A stretch of 64,000 nucleotides of DNA from Paraburkholderia gardini. Its GTDB lineage: Bacteria; Pseudomonadota; Gammaproteobacteria; Burkholderiales; Burkholderiaceae. Position numbers and translations under genes: made by a program. The stretch spans positions 140,134 to 204,133 of the forward strand of contig NZ_CAJQYY010000006.1 in the NCBI RefSeq assembly GCF_907164575.1. Reading direction: 5' to 3'. The stretch's first letter is position 1; every line of letters starts with the position of its first letter. Of the stretch, positions 20,029 through 28,246 are shown piece after piece. The notes under the pieces were generated by a model. That model did no database searches. It was not told where the DNA came from and saw only the letters and a program-made list of their open reading frames with translations.

Positions 20029-20662
20029 CGACGTCCCCTCCCGACCCTGCCGTCGTGCCCGCCAGCTGCGCCTGGTACGCAGCGAGGCGGGTGTCGAAGT
20101 CCGACAGCCATTGCGCGTCGACGAACGCCTTCAGGATGCGCCGCACCTCGAAACTGGCCGGGCCGCTCGCAACCTTCAACCGGCGCAGGAAGCCCAGTTC
20201 AACGATCTTGTTGATGTGCGTCTCGATCTGATCGATCAGCTTCGCTTCATTGCTGCTGTCCGGAAGGAAGACCCTGACAAGCTCGACGATGTCGTCGCGC
20301 GATAGTACGAGGCGCGTATCGCCACCGCCGGCATCGAATTCGGCAAGCTTCTTGCGCAGCAACGCCAGCAGCAGGCTGACCGGAAAAGAGATCGGCCGGC
20401 GTGCAATCAGACGCGGCAGCTTTGGCGCCGCGCCATCTTCGGCCTGCTCGGGAAGGCTGCGCAGGAACGCGTAGCCTTCGGCCTCGTCCAGCACGAGTTC
20501 CAGGCCCAGTACCGACACGTAGTCCCGCACGCGCGCCTGCAGGTCGAGCAACGCGCCCCACAGACGTTCATCACCCTCACGATAGATCACGCCTTTGAGC
20601 AGCGTGATCGCCAGTGTCGACAGATCGGTGTTCGCCGCCACCTCTTGCCGTTCGTCTTCCAT
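20021..20662 (-). CDS. jetB: Wadjet subunit JetB (DUF4194)
   Basis: A 213-residue MukE-like kleisin-associated subunit of the DUF4194 family. Visible features are [17 protein letters not shown] near residues 18-34, the [18 protein letters not shown] helix (about 100-117) and a winged-helix-like C-terminal part ([15 protein letters not shown]). The ATG at 20662 has GAGGTGAGG immediately before it and lies two bases from the jetA stop. A longer in-frame ORF reaching 21163 runs inside jetA and is rejected. Confidence 0.92.
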   Translation of the reverse strand: MEDERQEVAANTDLSTLAITLLKGVIYREGDERLWGALLDLQARVRDYVSVLGLELVLDEAEGYAFLRSLPEQAEDGAAPKLPRLIARRPISFPVSLLLALLRKKLAEFDAGGGDTRLVLSRDDIVELVRVFLPDSSNEAKLIDQIETHINKIVELGFLRRLKVASGPASFEVRRILKAFVDAQWLSDFDTRLAAYQAQLAGTTAGSGGDVDE

Positions 20663-20664
20663 CC

Positions 20665-22119
20665 TCACCTCACAAAGATCACGCGTGGCAGCCGGGCGCG
20701 CCGTGCCTTCGGCATCTCGTCGCGACGGGTTGTTTGCCACGCGATGACTTCGTGCGCGTCTTCGTCCACCACCGTCTTGAATGCGTCGCTGCCCAGTTGC
20801 AGATACGCGACGAGTTCCGCAAGACCCTGCTGCAGCGGATGCGATTCGATCAGCTCGCGCAGCGTCACTTGCGACCGGTCCTGCAACGCCTGGCGGATGT
20901 GACCCGCAAGCTGCGCCCGGTCGACCACCACCTGCGAATACAGCGCCGCAGCGTCGAGATCGACGTCGCCCGTTTCCAGCGCGATATCCGTGATAACCGG
21001 CTTCTGCACGGGCGTGTGCAGCGGACGTTCCATCGGAAGCTCGACGTCGGATGACGACCCGGCAAGAGTCATTATCTCGCCGACCGGCGGCGTGTCGCGT
21101 ACGGCCAGCGCTCTCGCCTCGATGCCGCGCAGGATGTCCATGATGCGGCGGTTCTCCAGCCACGCCTGGTCATCGAGAAACCGGCGCAGTTGCTGCGACA
21201 GCTGCGCGACCGTGCGCTGCGTATGTTCACCCGCCTCCAGCCAGTCGTAGTGCACGCGACCGGTCCGCGCGTCGGGTTTCAGGTTGGCCACCGCGGGCAA
21301 TGCGAGTACTCGCGCGAGCCGTTCGGTGAGCTCTTCCTGGCGCGTGCTGGACATCAGGAAATCCCAGAATGCGCGGAAGCTTTTGCCCTGGTCGGAGTCA
21401 CCGATCGCGTCGCGCTCGCCCATGATCTCCTCCAGTAGCGCGCCCTTCGATCCCTCCCATAGCGCGATGCGCTCGCGCACGCGACGATCGAGCATGCGAA
21501 AGTTCTGCTCGACCTCGCGAAAGTCGGTCAGCAGGTCACGCGCCAGCTGCATGAATTGCTGGAAGCGATCCTTGAGGGCCGTGTCGTCCAGCAGTGGAAG
21601 ATCGCCGGCATTCACCCGTGCGATCTCGGCATCGATCTCGTCTCGACGGCTGTGTAATTCGGCCACGCGCTTTTGCGGATCGGATTCGCTGCCTTCGCTC
21701 ATCTGCCGCAGTAACTCGAACAACGTCAGCAGGCGTGATTCCGTGCCGACGAAACTGCGTTCCGTGAGTGCGTCCAGCCAGACGATCGCTTTTTCCGTCG
21801 CTGGCGTAAGGTCGAAGTGCGGTTCGTCCGAGTCCTGGCGGTAGAACTTGCGCAACCAGCCTTTTTCCGCGCTTGCCCAGTCGTTGAGGTAGTCGAGCGC
21901 GCGTTTTGGATAAGCATCCTCACCCAGGCGATCGCGCAGGGCATAAAGTTCGTCTTCCAGCGCTTCGGCCAGGTCGGCGGCGGACATCGCGCGCACGTTC
22001 GGCACCACGAAAACGCGATGCAGGAAGCTCGCCACCAGCGCGACGTGGTCGGAACGTAATAGCCGCCACGCTGGATGGTGCGTGCGAAGGGCGTCGAGGG
22101 TTAAGTAGTCGAGGGGCAT
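20665..22119 (-). CDS. jetA: Wadjet kleisin-like subunit JetA (DUF3375)
   Basis: A 484-residue MukF-like subunit of the DUF3375 family, the first gene of the operon. The N-terminus MPLDYLTLDALRTHHPAWRL with the winged-helix region is typical. Long helices (residues 150-270) and a middle domain follow. It bridges the JetC heads and recruits JetB. The promoter must lie in the 740-bp region upstream. The complete jetABCD set with four tight junctions indicates a functional system. Confidence 0.93.
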   Translation of the reverse strand: MPLDYLTLDALRTHHPAWRLLRSDHVALVASFLHRVFVVPNVRAMSAADLAEALEDELYALRDRLGEDAYPKRALDYLNDWASAEKGWLRKFYRQDSDEPHFDLTPATEKAIVWLDALTERSFVGTESRLLTLFELLRQMSEGSESDPQKRVAELHSRRDEIDAEIARVNAGDLPLLDDTALKDRFQQFMQLARDLLTDFREVEQNFRMLDRRVRERIALWEGSKGALLEEIMGERDAIGDSDQGKSFRAFWDFLMSSTRQEELTERLARVLALPAVANLKPDARTGRVHYDWLEAGEHTQRTVAQLSQQLRRFLDDQAWLENRRIMDILRGIEARALAVRDTPPVGEIMTLAGSSSDVELPMERPLHTPVQKPVITDIALETGDVDLDAAALYSQVVVDRAQLAGHIRQALQDRSQVTLRELIESHPLQQGLAELVAYLQLGSDAFKTVVDEDAHEVIAWQTTRRDEMPKARRARLPRVIFVR

Positions 22120-22584
22120 GGCTTTGCTCTCGGGCCGGATCGGATCATTGAGTACGAGCCGCCCGCGCGCTCATGTTAACCCGACGATTGTAACTGCATG
22201 CCGTTTGCGCGCGCATTGAAACCTGTCGTCGCACACCCTCTGCCGCTTCCGTCTTCGATATCCTTGCGCGGCAAAGCGTGTGAAACGCGGTCCTCGATAC
22301 AGGTCACAACCGCGATGCAGCGCGAAGATCGTCGTGCTCGAAGGCACTCGCCATGCGTGCGATCCCTGCCCGCCTGCAACCAGCCTCCCCGGCAACCACG
22401 TGCGACGTTCGGGTGACGTGGCTCACCTCCCGGGTCGTCGCCCGAGCCTGTCTCAGCGACAAGCCAGAAAACTCCGCGGCATTTTCCTGGAGTCCACGGG
22501 CGTGTGGAATTCGTCCTCTGCGCTCCAGCGGAATCGCAGCGCGCCCGGGCGAGTTCCATCAGCTACGCCCCGAAGGACGTCAAT

Positions 22585-22599
22585 TCATTCCCACTCGAT
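22585..22599 (-). other. Candidate attachment site: copy of the guaA 3' end
   Basis: On the minus strand the sequence ATCGAGTGGGAATGA encodes Ile-Glu-Trp-Glu-stop, the conserved last residues of GMP synthase (GuaA ends ...TIEWE). No guaA gene is attached: upstream codons do not match GuaA. Genomic islands whose tyrosine integrase targets the guaA 3' end leave such a duplicate at the far end. It therefore probably marks one end of an island. The intact guaA and integrase are not in this window. Confidence 0.6.
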
Positions 22600-22658
22600 C
22601 ATCAACGAGGCTCGCAAGTCCACATGGTTAAAGGGATTTGCAGTGATCGACATGGGTC

Positions 22659-22679
22659 TTTACCGTCGCTTTTACCGTC
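22659..22679 (+). repeat. Tandem TTTACCGTC direct repeats
   Basis: TTTACCGTC occurs at 22659-22667 and 22671-22679, a 12-base period, about 60 bp from the guaA-like core. Short direct repeats flanking an integration core are typical arm-type binding sites for tyrosine integrases; the assignment is inference. Confidence 0.45.
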
Positions 22680-22862
22680 AGGAAAACATGCTCTTTTGCT
22701 GGCGCGGGAGATGGAGCGATTTGCGGGGCGACGACTCTTGCGACACCATCATCAATCAGGCAGTAGCATACCGAAGATGCACTCTCAAGTCAGGCCCGGC
22801 TTTCGGCAAGGTCCTCTCACAGATCACACAGTGACCAATTCTCAGGAGCGAAGCTGAATCAC

Positions 22863-23120
22863 TCACAACTTCTCCGCAAGGGCCTTTAACTGCTTGCTCG
22901 CCCGCGCTACCTTAATCTGCGCCTTCCCATCCTTGCTCACTCGCACCGAGGTGGCGTATTGAATGATCGCGTCATATGCCTCCTTGCTGGTTGCCTCGTA
23001 CCAGCCTGACTTGCGAGTGAGCTTTCCCGCGGCAACCATGCCTTCAAGGTCGGGGTAGTTATCCACTTGATCTCTGATCAGCTTCTTGAGGTCCGCTATG
23101 TCTTTTTCTGTGAGTTGCAT
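22863..23120 (-). CDS. Small hypothetical protein downstream of qatD
   Basis: An 85-residue, Lys-rich, mostly helical protein (begins MQLTEKDIADLKKLIRDQVD, ends KQLKALAEKL) with AAGGG upstream of the ATG. It is co-directional with and 68 bp downstream of qatD, so it may be the last gene of the defence transcript. No family is recognised. Its AT-richer codon use matches the Qat genes rather than the flanking chromosome. Confidence 0.65.
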   Translation of the reverse strand: MQLTEKDIADLKKLIRDQVDNYPDLEGMVAAGKLTRKSGWYEATSKEAYDAIIQYATSVRVSKDGKAQIKVARASKQLKALAEKL

Positions 23121-23188
23121 GGTTGCCCTTGTTTTTGGGTCAGTGAGTCGGTGACAAAAATACTTGCGTAGCTGAAAGCTCGACCACT

Positions 23189-23986
23189 TTACTGATCCCG
23201 CGGGGAAACCTGTGCATCATGCTCTAGCAAGCTGCGTAGGTTACTCCGCACGATCGCTGCGACCGTGGCCGCCGAAACATTGTGCAGGCTGCCCAGCCTC
23301 TCAATAACCGCAGCCACGTCTGCAGGCTTCGAAGGCCGTGTCCCGGTCTTGGTGAAAGGACCATCCGTCTCGGTCAGCAGCCGTTCGAACGGAATGGCTG
23401 CGACCATGGCCGAGTGTCGTTGGTTGTCCAGCATCGCAGCATTGATCGAGAAGTAACAACCTAACTCTAGGGCACGCGTCGCCTCCGCCTTGGTACCAGT
23501 AAACCAATGAAGCACGACTTTGCCTCGCGCGGGTGGAAGATAAGACTCGATGTGATCAAGCACAATTCTGGCAGCGCGGATGCTGTGGACGGTAACCACT
23601 TTGTCCCCTGCTTCCGCACAACGCTGCAGAACATGTTGAAAGACTCGCTTCTGCAGATCAATTGACTTGTAGAACCGCGGCCCAGCGTCGAGTCCCACTT
23701 CCCCAACATAGCGCGTTTCTGGCAGATGCCGATCCCACAGATCGAGTTCGTCCGCCCTTTCCGCGACCAGTTGAGGATGCAGTCCGAGCGCCGCCCGGAC
23801 GTGCCGCGTACGTTGGGCCAACTCATGATTACGGGGCCATGCCCTTGGAGTCGTCGTGACAGCCAGTGTAAAGACTCCCGCGTCCTCCGATTCTTGAACC
23901 GCAGCCTGATGATCAGGGTACAGATCCAGATGACAATGGAAGTCCACGAGGCCTGCCGTGGTAAGCATATTCGGTTCCGACATCAA
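23189..23986 (-). CDS. qatD: QatD, TatD-family metal-dependent hydrolase
   Basis: A 265-residue TatD-like nuclease/amidohydrolase. Metal ligands are visible in FHCHLD (H17, H19), GEVGLDAG (about 105), VHSIRAA, HWFTG and TETDGPF (about 215). In the QatABCD anti-phage system QatD is an essential subunit of unknown substrate. Its start overlaps the qatC stop by four bases. The gene order and linkage, not the TatD fold alone, justify the Qat name. Confidence 0.92.
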   Translation of the reverse strand: MMSEPNMLTTAGLVDFHCHLDLYPDHQAAVQESEDAGVFTLAVTTTPRAWPRNHELAQRTRHVRAALGLHPQLVAERADELDLWDRHLPETRYVGEVGLDAGPRFYKSIDLQKRVFQHVLQRCAEAGDKVVTVHSIRAARIVLDHIESYLPPARGKVVLHWFTGTKAEATRALELGCYFSINAAMLDNQRHSAMVAAIPFERLLTETDGPFTKTGTRPSKPADVAAVIERLGSLHNVSAATVAAIVRSNLRSLLEHDAQVSPRDQ

Positions 23987-25350
23987 CTCGGTCTCGTCTC
24001 GACGCCATCGATCAAGCGTGCAACTTCATTTAGGCCGCGCCGGTAGACGTCGGCGAGCTGACCGAGATGAGCAACCTCGTCGGCGAGCGAGCCAGGTTTA
24101 TGGATCAGAAGGTTGGCAAGCTGCGGCCGATCACGCAGACGCTCGATCGCGTATTGAAAGGATCGCACCTGCTTACCCATAGATTCCCGGGTATCCAATG
24201 CCCTGGCGCGAAGATCCGGCACCGTATAGGTTGTCTTGTCGCCTCCAGTACCCCATGCACGCTCCAATGCTGCGCGCCGGATCAGGCACGGCAAGCAGTA
24301 CCCGCAATGCTCGATGCCCAGCCCCTGCCATCGCCCCTTCGTCGGGGACGAGCACGACAAAGAATCCGGTGCAAGCTTGGTCAGCAGCGCCGGGTTACCA
24401 CAATTTGATGCCATCTCCCCTTTGGTCTGATCCCAATATGGGTTCGCAATGCGTCCGTTGATGCCGAGTTCTGCAAGGAGTTCGTTCCAGCGAGCCATAT
24501 AGTATGGGTGCGTGGTACGTGTGCTATTCGAACCGAGTCGCAATGGGTCCAGCGGAACGTTCAACGCGATCAGCCCATTCTCTGGCACCCGCAAGGTGAA
24601 GGCCTTTCCCATCCCGGTCCCTGTAAACACGCCGAGCGCGAAGAACAAGAACGAGCGGCCACGCGTGCTGTTCTCCGATCCAACGTCCTCGACCAGACCG
24701 TCAACGAATGTCATGCCCACGCGCAAGCGCTCGAATGACGACTTGTCGTAGTGCTTCTTCAAGGTGGCGAAGAGCTTGCCTTGGGCATCGCTGGTCGCCC
24801 CTTCCCCAAAGTGACTGACCAGCAGTGGCGTCGATCCGGCCTGCAGCAAATCGATAGCACCGATCAAGCTGTCCAAGCCACCCGAAAACAGGCTCACGGC
24901 ATCGAAAGGAAGAGCAATCAAGGTTGGTGGTGCATCTTGGGCTATGCCCGCGAACCTTGGCGGCCGCGCCCGAAACCCAATCGTCCATCGGTCGCCTGTG
25001 AGGAAATCTAAGGCCTTCGTCAGCGTTGATACGGCGCCTGTCCAGCGCCCCGGGTCACTGACTGGAACGACCAGGCGGATCTCCCGCGTCCAAGAGTCCT
25101 GCGACTGTTCTGCGCGAGAAATGCGGGTGTCTGCCGCGTGGACATGCGCAGCGACAACCAACAAGTCAATACCGATTTCCGATGGGAAAATGCCCAGCTT
25201 TTTCAAGCTCGTCAACGCACCGCCAATGCCGTGGTCAAGTGACGTTTCACCAGCGACCATCTGAAGCGAGGTGCACTGTTCGTCGGCCGCCGTGGGAACG
25301 CTCACTTGATCGTCAGGGCCGAAGCGGCCTACCAGGAGTTGCCGTTTCAT
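23983..25350 (-). CDS. qatC: QatC, QueC-like protein
   Basis: A 455-residue protein whose central part is QueC-like (7-cyano-7-deazaguanine synthase fold). The PP-loop LFSGGLDS lies at 154-161 and a zinc motif CGYCLPC near 350. The N-terminal 150 residues are specific to QatC. In QatABCD the QueC-like subunit is essential and is thought to act on the QatB N-terminus or another target rather than in queuosine synthesis. It overlaps qatB and qatD by four bases at each side. Confidence 0.92.
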   Translation of the reverse strand: MKRQLLVGRFGPDDQVSVPTAADEQCTSLQMVAGETSLDHGIGGALTSLKKLGIFPSEIGIDLLVVAAHVHAADTRISRAEQSQDSWTREIRLVVPVSDPGRWTGAVSTLTKALDFLTGDRWTIGFRARPPRFAGIAQDAPPTLIALPFDAVSLFSGGLDSLIGAIDLLQAGSTPLLVSHFGEGATSDAQGKLFATLKKHYDKSSFERLRVGMTFVDGLVEDVGSENSTRGRSFLFFALGVFTGTGMGKAFTLRVPENGLIALNVPLDPLRLGSNSTRTTHPYYMARWNELLAELGINGRIANPYWDQTKGEMASNCGNPALLTKLAPDSLSCSSPTKGRWQGLGIEHCGYCLPCLIRRAALERAWGTGGDKTTYTVPDLRARALDTRESMGKQVRSFQYAIERLRDRPQLANLLIHKPGSLADEVAHLGQLADVYRRGLNEVARLIDGVETRPS

Positions 25351-26237
25351 TGGTCGGCCTCCGCTTGACCCAGCGATTGGAGGATCGAGAAGGCGGATTC
25401 GTACACCGTGTCGACGAACGACTGAATGCGCTCCGGGGTCAGTTCCGGCGATTCGGCACGCGCCCTCGTTAGCGCATCGCTTACACCACCACGGATGAAA
25501 TCACGCAGCTGCGCCTCCGCCCGGTGCGCAGCCTGCGCGTCCGTTGGCATCGTCACAGCCTTGGCGCCAATGTCGTTGCAGATCCGCGCTTCGATCGCAT
25601 GCGTCGCATACAACTCGAACACGGTTTGCATCTGGTCAGGCGTGAACGTCGAAAGGTCGGTCAACCCCTCGGAGGTCAGTTCGATTATGGTCTCGATATA
25701 GGCCTCTCGCGCGATACCTTCGTCGACAGTGCCTGCACCAGGACAGATGTAGTCCGCCAAACCGACGAAAATCTCTATGATCGGACGTCCCGCAAGCGAC
25801 TCAAGGTCCAATGAGCGCAGTGCTTCGCGCACGCCGCGGGCCTGTGCATCCGCCAGAAAGCCGAGCAATCTCGCACCAGAGCCGCGTGAGGCTCCCATGC
25901 GTTGGGCCGCTTGGCGTGCGCCCCCTGCGGAAGTGGAGACGTACCGTGAAACGGCGCGCCCGAGGCTGGCCCGGTCACTGCCGCCCGAGCCAGCAAATCG
26001 CGTGAAGCTATTGCGGGCACCGGAAAAGCGCTGGGAATCTGCTGCAGCGGGAATAGCCGGCCGGTTAGGTGCGGCAGGTGGCGCCGTGCCGTTACCCGGT
26101 GCAACGCCGTCGCCGTCCGCCCCATTGCCTGCGGCGGGCAATGCCGGCGGTGAGCCACCGCCATCCGCTTCTCCCAACCATGAAGGCACCAACGGCGTCC
26201 CCCCACCCGGACCGCCATATGCTGTAGACGTTCCCAT
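25347..26237 (-). CDS. qatB: QatB defence protein
   Basis: A 296-residue protein with no enzymatic motif. It has a Gly/Pro/Ala-rich N-terminal 90 residues starting MGTSTAYGGPGGGTPLVPSW, a segment rich in Ser/Arg/Gly, and a helical C-terminal domain (about 110-290). The glycine-rich start is characteristic of QatB and is a plausible substrate for the QueC-like QatC. The stop of qatA and the start of qatB share one base at 26237. Confidence 0.9.
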   Translation of the reverse strand: MGTSTAYGGPGGGTPLVPSWLGEADGGGSPPALPAAGNGADGDGVAPGNGTAPPAAPNRPAIPAAADSQRFSGARNSFTRFAGSGGSDRASLGRAVSRYVSTSAGGARQAAQRMGASRGSGARLLGFLADAQARGVREALRSLDLESLAGRPIIEIFVGLADYICPGAGTVDEGIAREAYIETIIELTSEGLTDLSTFTPDQMQTVFELYATHAIEARICNDIGAKAVTMPTDAQAAHRAEAQLRDFIRGGVSDALTRARAESPELTPERIQSFVDTVYESAFSILQSLGQAEADQ

Positions 26238-28198
26238 CAGCGCGTCCCCTTCGTGTCTTTCAGTGCCAGCTCGGAAGCAGTCTTGAGTGCGAGGTTGTTA
26301 GTCACCTTGCTCCATTCCGTGAGTAGTTTCGTCAGGCGCCCGACGCATTCAGTGTCCTTGACGACACCCTGCCACCCACGGACCGCCCAAGGCCCACATT
26401 TACTACTTGGCAAAGCCTCTAGGAAGTCCAGCAGTTTGCTTTGCAGGCCGGGTTGCGCCTTCACCAACACAATGAGCCCCTCAACACCGGGCGGCATGGT
26501 CTCGAAGGCACCGGCTCCCATGATCCTGGTGCGCATCGCCTCAAACACCTTGTCTGCTTCCGGCTGCACAAGCTGCTTCAGCTCGGTGTCATAGCCCTGA
26601 ACGGTCATCTTTCCGCCAAACAGCTTCTCCACCACACTGGCTAGGTGTCCCAAAACCGACACTGGGCCGAAGTAGTCCTTCTTGTCTTTCGTCACGAAGA
26701 GATACGGGCGAAGATCGATGCCAGACAGCAAGGGCTGGACACGCGCCCAGTCGCAAACCGTGTCCGATGATTTCCACTCTGCCAGGACGACGCTCTCCGT
26801 TGCGGGCGAAGTGACTTCTGTCACCTTGTGTCCTTTGTTAGCATCCCCCGCCGCTTTGCCGTCGCTCTTGGCATCGACGCCATCGGTTGCGAGGCTCTTC
26901 TCAAGTGTCTCAAGGTCCTCGCAGATGCCCTTCGAGTGAACAGCCGCGACATAAGCGATCTGCTCGAAAAGCCGTGGGATGAAGCGCTCGGCGAGCATCA
27001 GTTTCGCTAGCACGGGCAAGGTGATGTCAGCGCCGAATCCACGCGCGGTCGCCGTGCGCTCCCGCAACAGTAAGGTATTCAAGAACCGCTTTATCTGGCG
27101 CGGGTTGCCCTTGGTACCGCTCGCCAGGATCGGACCAATCTGATCACTGAGTGCAAGCGCGTTATTGGCCTTGTCCGCCTTCGTCCCGAGCGCGGCTCTG
27201 ACGGTTGCAGCATCGAGGCCGACGTTTGCCCAAGGCCGTTTGAGGCGTTCTCTTGCTGCTGTAATGAGCTTCGCGTATTCAGCGTCCGAATCGCCGATCT
27301 CTGCGCCCGCCAACAGCAGTGTCACGTAGATGCGCGTCTCGGACTCGCCCAGAGCTGGGATGCGAAACGGCACCTGAATCAGTTTTTCCAAGTAGTTTCG
27401 GGCGTAGTCACGCGGGCCCGTGGTTTCCGGCAGATCAGGAAAGTGCTTGCGCACCGCGTATTCGATCATCGCCTCATCGGCGGCAACCACGAAAGCAGTG
27501 CGGGCGGTAAACACGAACAGCCGAATTGCTTCGAGCGTCTCTATGGCTGTATCCGGCAAACAGCGGTCAAGGTCATCAATCAACACAATGAGCTGCTTGA
27601 CGCCCGCATCTTTCAGAAGCTTGTCGAATGCCCTCCGAAAGGCCTCAACCTCCTCAGGGACGTTCCTGGTTTCTGCCGGCTTTAATATCGACTTCACGCC
27701 ATCGATTGCGGACGTGAGATTTTCTTTGGTCGCCAGCTTGCCGGGGTCCGCGAACATCCCTTCGAGCATCCCCACAACAGCGCCGATCTGGTCCGGCGTC
27801 GGCATGCCAGTGAATGCAGTAACAGCCAAGCCCCCCGCGCGCTTCGCAACCTTTAGCCAATCAATGCGATTGAAGACATCCTTGACCGCGCCTGCAGCTT
27901 TTGTCATTGCTGGGCGCTTGTCCACGAGGCCAGTGACGATACCCTCAATCAGTGCGATCTTGGCGTCTTCGAAACCTTGGAAGCGCCAGCCGTTGAACTT
28001 CAGGCAAAGCACGTCGTCCTTGCCCGAGAATCCCGCTTCGATCATCTCCAGGACACTGGATTTCCCGGCGCCCCAATCGCCGTGGACTCCGATCGTGACG
28101 GGGTGGTCTGGCTTCTCCCTCAACAGTTCAATGATCGTCGTCGCGATCGCTTCGTTGTTAAGGAGGTCAACCTTAGTTTCGTTGTCGGTCAGGATCAC
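26237..28198 (-). CDS. qatA: QatA, KAP-family P-loop ATPase
   Basis: A 653-residue KAP-type NTPase. Walker A is GDWGAGKSS (about 40-48) and Walker B is IVLIDDLDRCLPD (near 215). I choose a GTG start at 28198 because GAGGAG stands seven bases upstream and the resulting N-terminus VILTDNETKVDLLNNEAIA suits the family. An ATG at 28225 would add nine residues with a poorer site. It is the first gene of the qat set and lies 48 bp downstream of herA. Confidence 0.92.
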   Translation of the reverse strand: MILTDNETKVDLLNNEAIATTIIELLREKPDHPVTIGVHGDWGAGKSSVLEMIEAGFSGKDDVLCLKFNGWRFQGFEDAKIALIEGIVTGLVDKRPAMTKAAGAVKDVFNRIDWLKVAKRAGGLAVTAFTGMPTPDQIGAVVGMLEGMFADPGKLATKENLTSAIDGVKSILKPAETRNVPEEVEAFRRAFDKLLKDAGVKQLIVLIDDLDRCLPDTAIETLEAIRLFVFTARTAFVVAADEAMIEYAVRKHFPDLPETTGPRDYARNYLEKLIQVPFRIPALGESETRIYVTLLLAGAEIGDSDAEYAKLITAARERLKRPWANVGLDAATVRAALGTKADKANNALALSDQIGPILASGTKGNPRQIKRFLNTLLLRERTATARGFGADITLPVLAKLMLAERFIPRLFEQIAYVAAVHSKGICEDLETLEKSLATDGVDAKSDGKAAGDANKGHKVTEVTSPATESVVLAEWKSSDTVCDWARVQPLLSGIDLRPYLFVTKDKKDYFGPVSVLGHLASVVEKLFGGKMTVQGYDTELKQLVQPEADKVFEAMRTRIMGAGAFETMPPGVEGLIVLVKAQPGLQSKLLDFLEALPSSKCGPWAVRGWQGVVKDTECVGRLTKLLTEWSKVTNNLALKTASELALKDTKGTR

Positions 28199-28246
28199 CC
28201 GTTTCTCCTCATCGCCACGGCGCATTCATTCCGCTCTACTCTGAAA

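Larger units (their letters stand above)
22120..22862. other. Non-coding junction region between Wadjet and the Qat island
   Basis: About 740 bp with no credible gene. It contains the jetA promoter region, a copy of the guaA 3' end (22585-22599) and tandem TTTACCGTC repeats (22659-22679), both listed separately. Base composition becomes more AT-rich to the right of 22,600, in line with the lower-GC Qat genes. The whole is read as an island junction. Confidence 0.6.

Noticed and set aside
17761..20214. 817-codon plus-strand ORF
   Set aside because: Lies antisense to jetC, which has full SMC motifs. The ORF is a mirror of high-GC codon bias and shows no domain.
15407..22119. Wadjet as ICE cargo
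   Set aside because: It lies beyond the guaA-like site and the ICE-end motif, so it belongs to the chromosome or another island.
22171..22857. Short ORFs in the island junction
   Set aside because: Mutually overlapping, no domain; the region is better explained as attachment DNA.
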